From Patescibacteria group bacterium (GTDB lineage Bacteria > Patescibacteriota > Microgenomatia > UBA10105), in contig DQGR01000066.1 of assembly GCA_003524845.1 (NCBI GenBank), positions 2,504-16,219 on the forward strand: a stretch of 13,716 bases of DNA, written 5' to 3'. The translations under genes and the position numbers were made by a program. The notes below the pieces were generated by a model. It ran no database searches, was not told where the DNA came from, and saw only the letters and a list, made by a program, of their open reading frames with translations. Below are positions 1 through 5,043 of the stretch, piece by piece (within the stretch, counting starts at the first letter, position 1; each line of letters begins with the position of its first letter).

Positions 1-357
1 ACCCATAAATCGGGTGACGCCACCTTCAGCCACCGCTTCATAGACAACATCAGCAAATGAAAGTCCGGACTGGGGACGTGCTTCCGGATGATTTTCAATC
101 ATGATTGCCAGCGGCCGGACTTTTTCCCAGGCGTCCCGTTCCTGTTTGGTGAAAAGCTTTCCGTTTAGTGGACATTTCTCAGTCCGCGGAATGGAAGGAT
201 CGATAATAAATTTACCCGGTGCACCCGATGGATCAGGCACCAGAGCTACTTTTGTGGGTTGCGCGCCGATAGTGGTAAATACCGCATATGAAAGACCTGC
301 TGAAACTACATACAAGGCGATTGCCGCAAAAATATAGATAATCGGTTTTCGTTTCAT
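1..357 (-). CDS. DUF3048 (YerB-like) protein, N-terminal part, truncated by window edge
   Basis: The first 119 residues are visible; the gene runs off the left edge. Residues about 5-27 form one hydrophobic segment with no lipobox cysteine, so an N-terminal membrane anchor or signal peptide is likely and the rest probably lies outside the membrane. From about residue 80 the motif RPLAIMIENHPEARPQSG, then a segment ending in VAEGGVTRF, matches the start of the DUF3048 domain as I know it from YerB-type proteins. The biochemical function is not established. The ATG at 357-355 overlaps the stop of the upstream DUF4446 gene (ATGA), suggesting translational coupling. An AAGGAGG at 380-374 lies 16 bases upstream, which is rather far for a standard ribosome site. 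Recognition is from motif memory, not a search. Confidence 0.8.
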   Translation of the reverse strand, partial: MKRKPIIYIFAAIALYVVSAGLSYAVFTTIGAQPTKVALVPDPSGAPGKFIIDPSIPRTEKCPLNGKLFTKQERDAWEKVRPLAIMIENHPEARPQSGLSFADVVYEAVAEGGVTRFMG

Positions 358-800
358 GTGCTTTTTTTAATTGCCTCCTTCTCTTCGTTTGAGAGTTCGT
401 ACTGAATTGATTTGCCGGCTTCAATTTTTTTTACATACCAGCGCGTACCGGTTCGCGCATAGAGTGACGTAATTACAATGCCACTATTTTTATTATCGAG
501 TAACGCAATTACAAAGCTTTGATCTCCTCCTGTGTCTGAAAAAGGATTAAAACGCACCAGCCCGATTTTCTGAATAAATTTAAGCGAATCTTTTTTCAAT
601 TCGGAAATCTCCCCGAGTACCTGAGCGTGATCTTTCCGGATTGTTTTTTGTTCTGCAATAAATTTATTCAATACCTCAGATAGGGTGTTGTCTGAAACAC
701 CCTGGGTTAGTTCGTTATAATTTTTTATCGCCCGTAAAATAACAAAACTTAAGGTTGCTAACCATAAAAAACCTGCTATTAAAAAAATAAGCTCTCCCAC
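354..800 (-). CDS. DUF4446 family membrane-anchored protein
   Basis: 148 residues. Residues 4-24 form one transmembrane helix. Residues about 30-76 are charged and heptad-like, consistent with a short coiled coil. The C-terminal half carries the DUF4446 core: KIGLVRFNPFSDTGGDQSF at 78-96, then a block around SLYARTGTRWYVKKIEAGKS (112-131), and an LSxEEKEAI tail. The family occurs in Firmicutes and CPR genomes and has no known activity. The start is GTG at 800-798, preceded by GGGGAGG with 4 bases between, and no better ATG is available. A promoter lies just upstream (831-860). It overlaps the DUF3048 gene by 4 bases, so the two form an operon. A shared envelope role is inference only. Confidence 0.85.
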   Translation of the reverse strand: MGELIFLIAGFLWLATLSFVILRAIKNYNELTQGVSDNTLSEVLNKFIAEQKTIRKDHAQVLGEISELKKDSLKFIQKIGLVRFNPFSDTGGDQSFVIALLDNKNSGIVITSLYARTGTRWYVKKIEAGKSIQYELSNEEKEAIKKST

Positions 801-830
801 CCTGCCTCCCCAAGTATCTGTAACCTTTCA

Positions 831-860
831 ATTGTATGAATTTCTGAGTCGGCTTGTCAA
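831..860 (-). promoter_or_regulatory. Sigma70-type promoter for the DUF4446-DUF3048 operon
   Basis: On the minus strand a perfect -35 TTGACA (860-855) is followed after 18 bases by TACAAT (836-831), five of six matches to the -10 consensus. The start site would fall near 824, giving a leader of about 24 bases that includes the GGAGG of the DUF4446 gene. Confidence 0.75.
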
Positions 861-883
861 TCGTTCTGTTACTCAATTGACAA
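854..883. promoter_or_regulatory. Inverted repeat overlapping both divergent -35 boxes
   Basis: TTGTCAAT (854-861) and ATTGACAA (876-883) are perfect 8-base inverted copies separated by 14 bases, and each contains the -35 hexamer of one of the two divergent promoters. The symmetry may simply reflect two consensus -35 boxes back to back, or it may be an operator that controls both directions. Confidence 0.4.
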
Positions 884-906
884 GGTAAGAAAATTTGTGA
901 TATACC
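877..906 (+). promoter_or_regulatory. Divergent sigma70-type promoter for the small-protein/DUF5679 unit
   Basis: TTGACA (877-882), an 18-base spacer, and TATACC (901-906) preceded by TG at 898-899, giving an extended -10 TGATATACC. It faces away from the minus-strand promoter at 831-860. The start site would be near 913, giving a leader of about 140 bases before the ATG at 1053. Confidence 0.6.
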
Positions 907-918
907 TCAGGGACGAGG

Positions 919-960
919 CTACCAGGTAGTGAATTTTCGAAAAATTCAATAAAATTGAAT
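919..960 (+). other. Leader with small overlapping hairpins
   Basis: In the predicted leader of the plus-strand unit, CTACCAGGTAG (919-929) is an 11-base palindrome. GAATTTT (931-937) pairs perfectly with AAAATTC (941-947). ATTCAAT (944-950) pairs perfectly with ATTGAAT (954-960). The last two hairpins share bases 944-947 and cannot both form. They are A+T-rich, so chance is possible. Apart from these, the divergent promoters and the leader ORF noted in the findings, I see nothing else in 801-1052. Confidence 0.35.
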
Positions 961-1052
961 CAGAATGAACACTTTAATGCAACTACTATATTCATTTTGG
1001 GAGGAGCAGAAGTTTTGGTTTCCGTAAGGAAATTCGAAAATCTACTATCTGG

Positions 1053-1277
1053 ATGCCTAAAAAAACCAAAAAACAAAAACTGCGAGCTGAAGTGCACCGC
1101 CATCTCGACACTTCGAGTCTGACGTTTTCATTTAAATCAAACTCTAATGCACCAAATCTTAAACACGCCCCAAGCGTCCAACCAGCTTCTTTATTACTTA
1201 ACGATATTCGAAAGAGTGTCCTTATTGGCTTTGTATTTATCAGTATAGAAATTGCTTTGGCGTTCATGAGCAAATGA
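1053..1277 (+). CDS. Small hypothetical protein with C-terminal membrane helix
   Basis: 74 residues. The N-terminus is strongly basic (MPKKTKKQKLRAE), a polar Ser/Asn-rich middle follows, and one hydrophobic helix spans about residues 55-72 (SVLIGFVFISIEIALAFM). The topology fits a C-tail-anchored protein with a cytoplasmic basic head. I recognise the general pattern from small CPR proteins but can assign no function. ATG 1053 is the only ATG/GTG/TTG start in this frame near the promoter. It lacks a close Shine-Dalgarno site, and a strong GGGAGGAG sits 46 bases upstream at 999-1006. TACTAT at 1043-1048, four bases before ATG, could be a -10 for a leaderless mRNA. It lies 34 bases ahead of the DUF5679 gene in the same direction. 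The reverse-strand frame over it is judged a shadow. Confidence 0.6.
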   Translation: MPKKTKKQKLRAEVHRHLDTSSLTFSFKSNSNAPNLKHAPSVQPASLLLNDIRKSVLIGFVFISIEIALAFMSK

Positions 1278-1291
1278 ACTGTACTTGAAGG

Positions 1292-1302
1292 GAAGGGGGT
1301 GA
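1292..1302 (+). promoter_or_regulatory. Strong ribosome binding site for the zinc-ribbon gene
   Basis: AAGGGGGTGA is a near-perfect complement of the 16S tail, with one mismatch to AAGGAGGTGA. It ends nine bases before ATG 1312 and supports that start over the in-frame ATG at 1321. Confidence 0.75.
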
Positions 1303-1311
1303 CTCTGTTCT

Positions 1312-1452
1312 ATGGCAGAAATGTATTGCGTAAAATGTCGAGCAAAACGGGAAGATCCAAACGCCGAGCGCGTTACCATGAAAAATGGTAAACCGGCAAT
1401 GAAAGGCAAATGTCCGGTTTGTGGTACCGGAATGTATAAAATCGGTGGCTAA
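1312..1452 (+). CDS. DUF5679-type small zinc-ribbon protein
   Basis: 46 residues. Two Cys pairs, CVKC at residues 6-9 and CPVC at 34-37, form a zinc-ribbon arrangement. Between them lies VTMKNGKPAMKGK, which matches the core of the DUF5679 family as I know it (YCVKCRAKRE, then MKNGRPAxKGxCPVCGT). The family is tiny and common in archaea, actinobacteria and CPR, with no proven role; a nucleic-acid or ribosome-associated function is inferred from the fold only. Almost the whole length is domain, so the gene is complete. It follows the small membrane protein by 34 bases, has a strong ribosome site at 1292-1302, and is followed within 20 bases by a rho-independent terminator, so it is the last gene of its transcript. 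Confidence 0.88.
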   Translation: MAEMYCVKCRAKREDPNAERVTMKNGKPAMKGKCPVCGTGMYKIGG

Positions 1453-1471
1453 ATGACCAGACCAAGATTTT

Positions 1472-1506
1472 ATCCCTCGTCCGCCTCAGGCGGACGAGGG
1501 ATTTTT
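1472..1506 (+). terminator. Strong rho-independent terminator after the DUF5679 gene
   Basis: A perfect 14-bp stem (1472-1485 with 1489-1502) is closed by a TCA loop, with CCCTCGTCCGCC pairing with GGCGGACGAGGG at its core, followed by a TTTTT tract ending at 1506. The minus-strand read-out of the hairpin is followed by ATAAAATC, a poor U-tract, so termination should favour the plus strand. The convergent yifB stop codon (1511-1509) lies three bases away, so it may also shape the yifB mRNA 3' end. Confidence 0.92.
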
Positions 1507-1508
1507 GT

Positions 1509-3044
1509 CTAGACGTCATTTATTTTTTGCCTAAATTGCAGCGCCTCGGCAATATGCTCTGACGTGATTTCTTTGCTATGTCCAAGATCCGCAATCGTCC
1601 GCGAAATCTTGATAATTTTATAGTAACTACGCGCTGATAAATGCAATTTCTCAACTGCCTGTTGCATGAGCTGATAACAGGCAGTTGAGAGAAAGCACAA
1701 CTCCTGCACTTGGCGGGTTGACATCTCCGCATTCATAAACAGTCCGTAAAGACTTAGTCTGGTTGAACTGAGATTACGGGCTGCATTAACCCGTTTTTTT
1801 ACTGCGGCTGAGGTTTCCCGAGTGCGACTTGCTTCGACTTCAACTAGTTTATCTGTGGGTACTGCCGGAACATCAAGATGCAAATCAATCCGATCGAGGA
1901 TCGGACCGGAAATCCGTTTTTGATACCGGAGAATTGCTCCAGGCATGCATGAGCATTTTTTAGTCGGTTCCCCATAATTTCCACACGGACAAGGATTGGC
2001 TGCTGCCACGAGCAAAAATTTAGCCGGATAGGTAATCGCACCTGCAGCCCGGGAAATAGTCACCATCCCATTTTCTATGGGCTGCCTCAATGCTTCCAAA
2101 ACGCTGCGGGGAAACTCAGGAAATTCGTCCAGGAATAAGATGCCACGGTGTGCGAGCGAAATTTCTCCCGGCAAAGGGCGGCTGCCACCGCCAATTAAAC
2201 CTATCCGGCTGGTGGTATGATGCGGTGAACGAAACGGACGACTCGTAATCAGTGAACTTCCCGGCGGCAGATTACCGGTAATTGAGTAAATTTTGGTGGT
2301 TTCCAACGCTTCTGCTTCGGTGAAATCCGGCATAATGGAAGGCAACGCCCGTGACAACATAGTTTTACCTGCTCCCGGTGGACCTTTAAGCAGTAAGTTG
2401 TGACCGCCGGCTGCGGCTACTTCAAATGCCCGCTTAGCTTGCTCCTGTCCTCGCACATCAGCAAAATCGAATTCATAACTTGCAGTAACTGCAAGGTCAG
2501 AAAATTTGGTGGGTGCATGCGGCTTAATTTCCGCAGTTTTTGCAAAGTGATGAAAAAGACTTACCAGTTTGTTAACCGGATAGACACGCAAATTTGAAAC
2601 TACTGCAGCTTCTTTTGCATCCACCTCTGGCACAAAACAGGCGTTAAAATCACTTGATTGAGCCAGGAGCGCAAGCGGCAGGATGCCATTGGTATGTCGA
2701 AGAGTACCATCAAGCGACAGTTCGCCGATAACAAGCGCTGATGCAACCTCGCAATCAAGCTGCCCTGAAGCAATTAGTACCCCAAGCGCAATTGGTAGAT
2801 CGTATTGCGGGCCTTCTTTAGGTAAATCCGCCGGCGCCAGATTTACGGTAATCCGTTTCACCGGAAAATCAGCACCGCTATTTTTAATTGCGGAGCGGAC
2901 CCGCTCTTTAGCCTCTTCAACTGCTTTATCAGGCAGTCCAACGATGGTGAATGCCGGAAAACCTTGAGCGGCAATATCAACTTCGACTGTCACTAAAACA
3001 GAGTTAAGTCCAACCGTTGCACCTGAAAATACCTTCGCGAGCAT
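1509..3044 (-). CDS. yifB: YifB/ComM-family Mg-chelatase-like AAA+ ATPase
   Basis: 511 residues, the normal family length (about 500-510). The N-terminal ChlI-like domain starts MLAKVFSGATVGL and includes VDIAAQGFPAFTIVGLPDKA (23-42). The AAA+ core has Walker A GPPGAGKT (221-228), Walker B GILFLDEFPEF (301-311), the NPCPCG sensor region (350-355) with a second Cys pair at 364 and 366, and GPILDRIDLHLDVP (380-393). A C-terminal Mg_chelatase_C domain spans about 415-508. In Haemophilus and Vibrio the homologue ComM is a hexameric branch-migration helicase that helps integrate transformed DNA; the same role here is inferred from family membership. The start is the canonical family start. No Shine-Dalgarno is visible, but a -10-like TATGGT precedes the ATG closely. 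It converges on the DUF5679 unit and diverges from the glycan operon. Confidence 0.96.
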   Translation of the reverse strand: MLAKVFSGATVGLNSVLVTVEVDIAAQGFPAFTIVGLPDKAVEEAKERVRSAIKNSGADFPVKRITVNLAPADLPKEGPQYDLPIALGVLIASGQLDCEVASALVIGELSLDGTLRHTNGILPLALLAQSSDFNACFVPEVDAKEAAVVSNLRVYPVNKLVSLFHHFAKTAEIKPHAPTKFSDLAVTASYEFDFADVRGQEQAKRAFEVAAAGGHNLLLKGPPGAGKTMLSRALPSIMPDFTEAEALETTKIYSITGNLPPGSSLITSRPFRSPHHTTSRIGLIGGGSRPLPGEISLAHRGILFLDEFPEFPRSVLEALRQPIENGMVTISRAAGAITYPAKFLLVAAANPCPCGNYGEPTKKCSCMPGAILRYQKRISGPILDRIDLHLDVPAVPTDKLVEVEASRTRETSAAVKKRVNAARNLSSTRLSLYGLFMNAEMSTRQVQELCFLSTACYQLMQQAVEKLHLSARSYYKIIKISRTIADLGHSKEITSEHIAEALQFRQKINDV

Positions 3045-3050
3045 CTATTT

Positions 3051-3125
3051 AACCATAGTGGAATCGAAATAAAAAATGCAAGCAGATCAGGCAATTTCTA
3101 AAAATCTGATAATCTCACTATGGTT
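3051..3125. repeat. 10-bp inverted repeat upstream of yifB
   Basis: AACCATAGTG (3051-3060) and CACTATGGTT (3116-3125) are perfect inverted copies 55 bases apart. Inside lie shorter pairs such as CAGAT (3083-3087) and ATCTG (3104-3108). The left arm lies six bases from the yifB start codon and overlaps the possible -10 box. It could be a paired operator, or a stem in a longer yifB leader if transcription starts upstream of 3125. TATAAT at 3126-3131 abuts the right arm but has no convincing -35. Confidence 0.4.
3052..3081 (-). promoter_or_regulatory. Possible yifB promoter giving a near-leaderless mRNA
   Basis: On the minus strand TTGCAT (3081-3076), an 18-base spacer and TATGGT (3057-3052) resemble a sigma70 promoter. 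The -10 box ends seven bases before the ATG at 3044. With no Shine-Dalgarno site, this would give an mRNA starting at or very near the start codon. The boxes are four of six matches each, so the call is tentative. Confidence 0.35.
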
Positions 3126-3131
3126 TATAAT

Positions 3132-3322
3132 AGTGTTCTACGATACAGCCTTTTATAAAGTCTGCACGGTTCGTAACATAGTATTACTATGAATAACTTG
3201 ACTACTGTCTGGAATTACTGTGAGATGCCCTGGTTTATTTTCTAAATGGAAGTTAAAATAAAGCACAAATAATATGTAACTGAGTTTAAATGCCAGTAAA
3301 ATATAAAAAAATGGAAAATAAC
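3132..3322. other. A+T-rich intergenic stretch without a gene
   Basis: Apart from the 3177-3191 palindrome I see no credible ORF, RNA gene or convincing promoter on either strand. The promoter of the glycan operon is expected here or within the mobile-element-like insert that follows. The best -35-like site, TTGACT at 3198, is followed at 17 bases only by TGAGAT (three of six matches). Confidence 0.4.
3177..3191. repeat. 15-base palindrome, operator-like
   Basis: CATAGTATTACTATG is a perfect inverted repeat with a single-base centre. It shares the CATAGT/ACTATG core with the arms at 3051-3060 and 3116-3125. A TTGACT at 3198-3203 lies just downstream but has no good -10 partner. Confidence 0.35.
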
Positions 3323-3428
3323 AGGACTTACGCAGTCCACTGTCATTCTGAACTTGATTCAGAATCTATATAGATTCCGGGTCAAGCCCGGAATGACAAT
3401 GAAAACGGAATGTTATTGCGTAACTCCT
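3323..3428. mobile_element. MITE-like element with terminal inverted repeats and flanking direct repeats
   Basis: AGGACTTACGCA (3323-3334) and TGCGTAACTCCT (3417-3428) are 12-base inverted termini with one mismatch. Immediately outside, AAAATAAC (3315-3322) and AAAATAAG (3429-3436) match at seven of eight bases, consistent with an 8-bp target-site duplication. The interior has no coding capacity and contains a large double-hairpin repeat (3341-3398). A non-autonomous miniature transposon mobilised by an IS transposase elsewhere in the genome fits best; the IS family cannot be named from this. It ends 20 bases before the first codon of the ABC permease gene, so it lies in the operon's upstream or leader region. 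Confidence 0.6.
3341..3398. repeat. Tandem double-hairpin palindromic repeat (GTCATTC...GAATGAC type)
   Basis: The outer ends TGTC and GACA pair and enclose two perfect 8-bp hairpins: ATTCTGAA/TTCAGAAT with loop CTTGA (3345-3365) and ATTCCGGG/CCCGGAAT with loop TCAAG (3374-3394). They are joined by the palindrome CTATATAG. The halves are inverted copies of each other with six transitions in 29 positions, and the changes keep both small stems intact. Short palindromic repeats ending in GTCATTC are scattered in many bacterial genomes. There is no T-tract after either strand, so it is not a terminator. Confidence 0.7.
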
Positions 3429-3447
3429 AAAATAAGATGGTTTCACT

Positions 3448-4263
3448 ATGGCAATAATTTACACCCCACAGGGGAATGTGCGGCTGTCATTATATGGCGA
3501 CATTTGGCGCTATCGTGAGTTATTTTATTTTCTACTGTGGCGGGATATTAAAGTAAGATATAAACAGACGAGTGTTGGCATTTTTTGGGCAATACTCCAA
3601 CCTTTTCTGATGATGCTTATCTTTACACTGGTATTTGGGAGTCTTGGACAGGCAGCATTGGTAGGGATTCCTTATCCAGTATACGCGTTTAGTGGTCTCA
3701 TTTTCTGGAATCTATTTTCCCGATCTATCACCTCAGCTTCGGAAAGCATGCTGGCAAATAAAAGCTTGATAAAAAATAATGCTTTTCCCCGGATCATTCT
3801 ACCCTTTGTATCGATCCTCATTAATTTACTTGATTACTTTGCTGCTTTTACCGTACTTGTGTTACTGTTCATTTTTTTTCGAATTCAGCTTCCTTTGGTA
3901 GGTCTTGTAATGCTCATTTTACCCTTAATTTTAACGGTATTTCTATCAGTTGGTATCGGGGCTGTATTTGCCGTACTTAATATTGCCTATAAAGATGTCA
4001 AATTCTTAATTCCCTTTCTTCTCCAATTATGGCTCTTCCTCACCCCAGCGATTTACGGCGGTGGTTTCGTTTCTGAGCAGTATCGGATCGTATTAGCAAT
4101 TAACCCATTAACCGGAATTATACAAATCGTACATAACGTACTGCTGGGCTTACCAGTTGATATAACAGCCATCATGCTGTCTCTTGCTTTATGTGTTGGC
4201 ATTGGTAGCGGAGGTTTACTATTTTTCTCTATAAAGGAGAAAAAATACTTAGACATTCTCTAA
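3448..4263 (+). CDS. ABC-2 type polysaccharide export permease (Wzm/TagG/KpsM-like)
   Basis: 271 residues, typical for the family. The cytoplasmic N-terminus carries YRELFYFLLWRDIKVRYKQT (22-41) followed by GIFWAILQP (44-52), the signature of ABC-2 polysaccharide exporters. About six hydrophobic segments follow (roughly 43-63, 75-95, 118-144, 147-178, 187-204, 240-262), with the conserved YKDVKFLIPF (181-190) and the NPLTGII motif (219-225) before the last helix. It forms the membrane channel for a lipid-linked glycan together with the ATPase encoded two bases downstream. The ATG at 3448 has no clear Shine-Dalgarno site and lies 20 bases after the MITE-like element. Whether the cargo is O-antigen, capsule or a teichoic-acid-like polymer cannot be told from the permease. 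Confidence 0.93.
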   Translation: MAIIYTPQGNVRLSLYGDIWRYRELFYFLLWRDIKVRYKQTSVGIFWAILQPFLMMLIFTLVFGSLGQAALVGIPYPVYAFSGLIFWNLFSRSITSASESMLANKSLIKNNAFPRIILPFVSILINLLDYFAAFTVLVLLFIFFRIQLPLVGLVMLILPLILTVFLSVGIGAVFAVLNIAYKDVKFLIPFLLQLWLFLTPAIYGGGFVSEQYRIVLAINPLTGIIQIVHNVLLGLPVDITAIMLSLALCVGIGSGGLLFFSIKEKKYLDIL

Positions 4264-4265
4264 AT

Positions 4266-5036
4266 ATGCATGCAGCCATTGAGGTACACCATGTATCGAA
4301 AAAGTATATTCTGACTCGGGAGGGACGTTTTTTAACCATCAGAGACAAAATCGGCAATCTGCTTAAATCGCCGTGGGGAAAACTTCGATCACAGAAGAAA
4401 TACATAACAACGCACGAATTCTGGGCTCTTAAGGATATTCACTTTACAGCGCGTTTTGGTGAAAGTCTCGGATTGATTGGGAAAAATGGTGCGGGCAAAT
4501 CGACACTGCTTAAAATCTTAGGTGGTATTATCTATCCTTCAGTTGGAAAAGTAAAACTTGAATGTCTGCCTCATGCGCTGATGGATGTCGGTGCAGGATT
4601 TCACTCAGACCTAACCGGTAGAGAAAATATCTTTCTAGCCGGCGCTATCATGGGCATGAAACGAACCACCATTGAAAAAAAGGTTAATGAAATTATTGAT
4701 TTTGCTGAAATAGGCTCATTTATTGATACCCAGGTTAAGTATTATTCTTCGGGTATGTTTGTACGGCTTGCTTTTTCGGTAGCAGTCCAAAGTGATCCGA
4801 AAATACTGCTTATTGATGAAGCTTTTTCGATGGGAGACCAAGGATTTCAGGAGAAATCACTTGCAAAAATGACCCAAATTATCAAAGAAGGCCAGCGGAC
4901 CGTAGTTTCGGCGAGTCATAATCTGGAATTAGTCAAACGGCTTTGTACCAGGGTCCTCTGGCTTGATCAGGGTAAAGTCGTCAAAGACGGTCGTCCTGAA
5001 GATGTGATATCGGCCTACTTGCAATCATATAACTGA
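4266..5036 (+). CDS. ABC transporter ATPase for polysaccharide export (Wzt/TagH/KpsT-like)
   Basis: 256 residues. Walker A GKNGAGKST (72-80), the subfamily block GAGFHSDLTGRENI (109-122), signature YYSSGM (159-164), Walker B ILLIDEAFSMGD (180-191) and H-loop SASH (215-218) are all present, so it should be an active ATPase. The N-terminal extension (about 10-55) before the A-loop is usual for polysaccharide exporters. Translation ends soon after the nucleotide-binding domain, so the roughly 150-200-residue C-terminal carbohydrate-binding domain of O9a-type Wzt proteins is missing. That suggests recognition of the lipid carrier rather than of a terminal methyl or phosphate cap. It starts two bases after the permease stop and lies seven bases before the next transferase. 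Confidence 0.94.
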   Translation: MHAAIEVHHVSKKYILTREGRFLTIRDKIGNLLKSPWGKLRSQKKYITTHEFWALKDIHFTARFGESLGLIGKNGAGKSTLLKILGGIIYPSVGKVKLECLPHALMDVGAGFHSDLTGRENIFLAGAIMGMKRTTIEKKVNEIIDFAEIGSFIDTQVKYYSSGMFVRLAFSVAVQSDPKILLIDEAFSMGDQGFQEKSLAKMTQIIKEGQRTVVSASHNLELVKRLCTRVLWLDQGKVVKDGRPEDVISAYLQSYN

Positions 5037-5043
5037 CAGACAG

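Noticed and set aside
354..356. TGA recoded as glycine or tryptophan (SR1/Gracilibacteria-type code)
   Set aside because: TGA ends several genes at sensible places (DUF4446, ATPase, GT-B, GT2 fusion) and no gene has an internal TGA.
992..1273. 93-codon minus-strand ORF opposite the small membrane gene
   Set aside because: No ribosome site or recognisable motif. It lies within a plus-strand unit that has a promoter and terminator.
2683..2967. 94-codon plus-strand ORF opposite yifB
   Set aside because: It is a Ser/Pro-rich shadow of the conserved N-terminal domain of yifB, with no ribosome site.
3198..3226. TTGACT with TGAGAT as the glycan operon promoter
   Set aside because: The -10 matches only three of six consensus bases. 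No better -10 lies at a suitable distance.
3341..3398. Double hairpin as a rho-independent terminator
   Set aside because: No T-tract follows on either strand, and it is enclosed by inverted termini.
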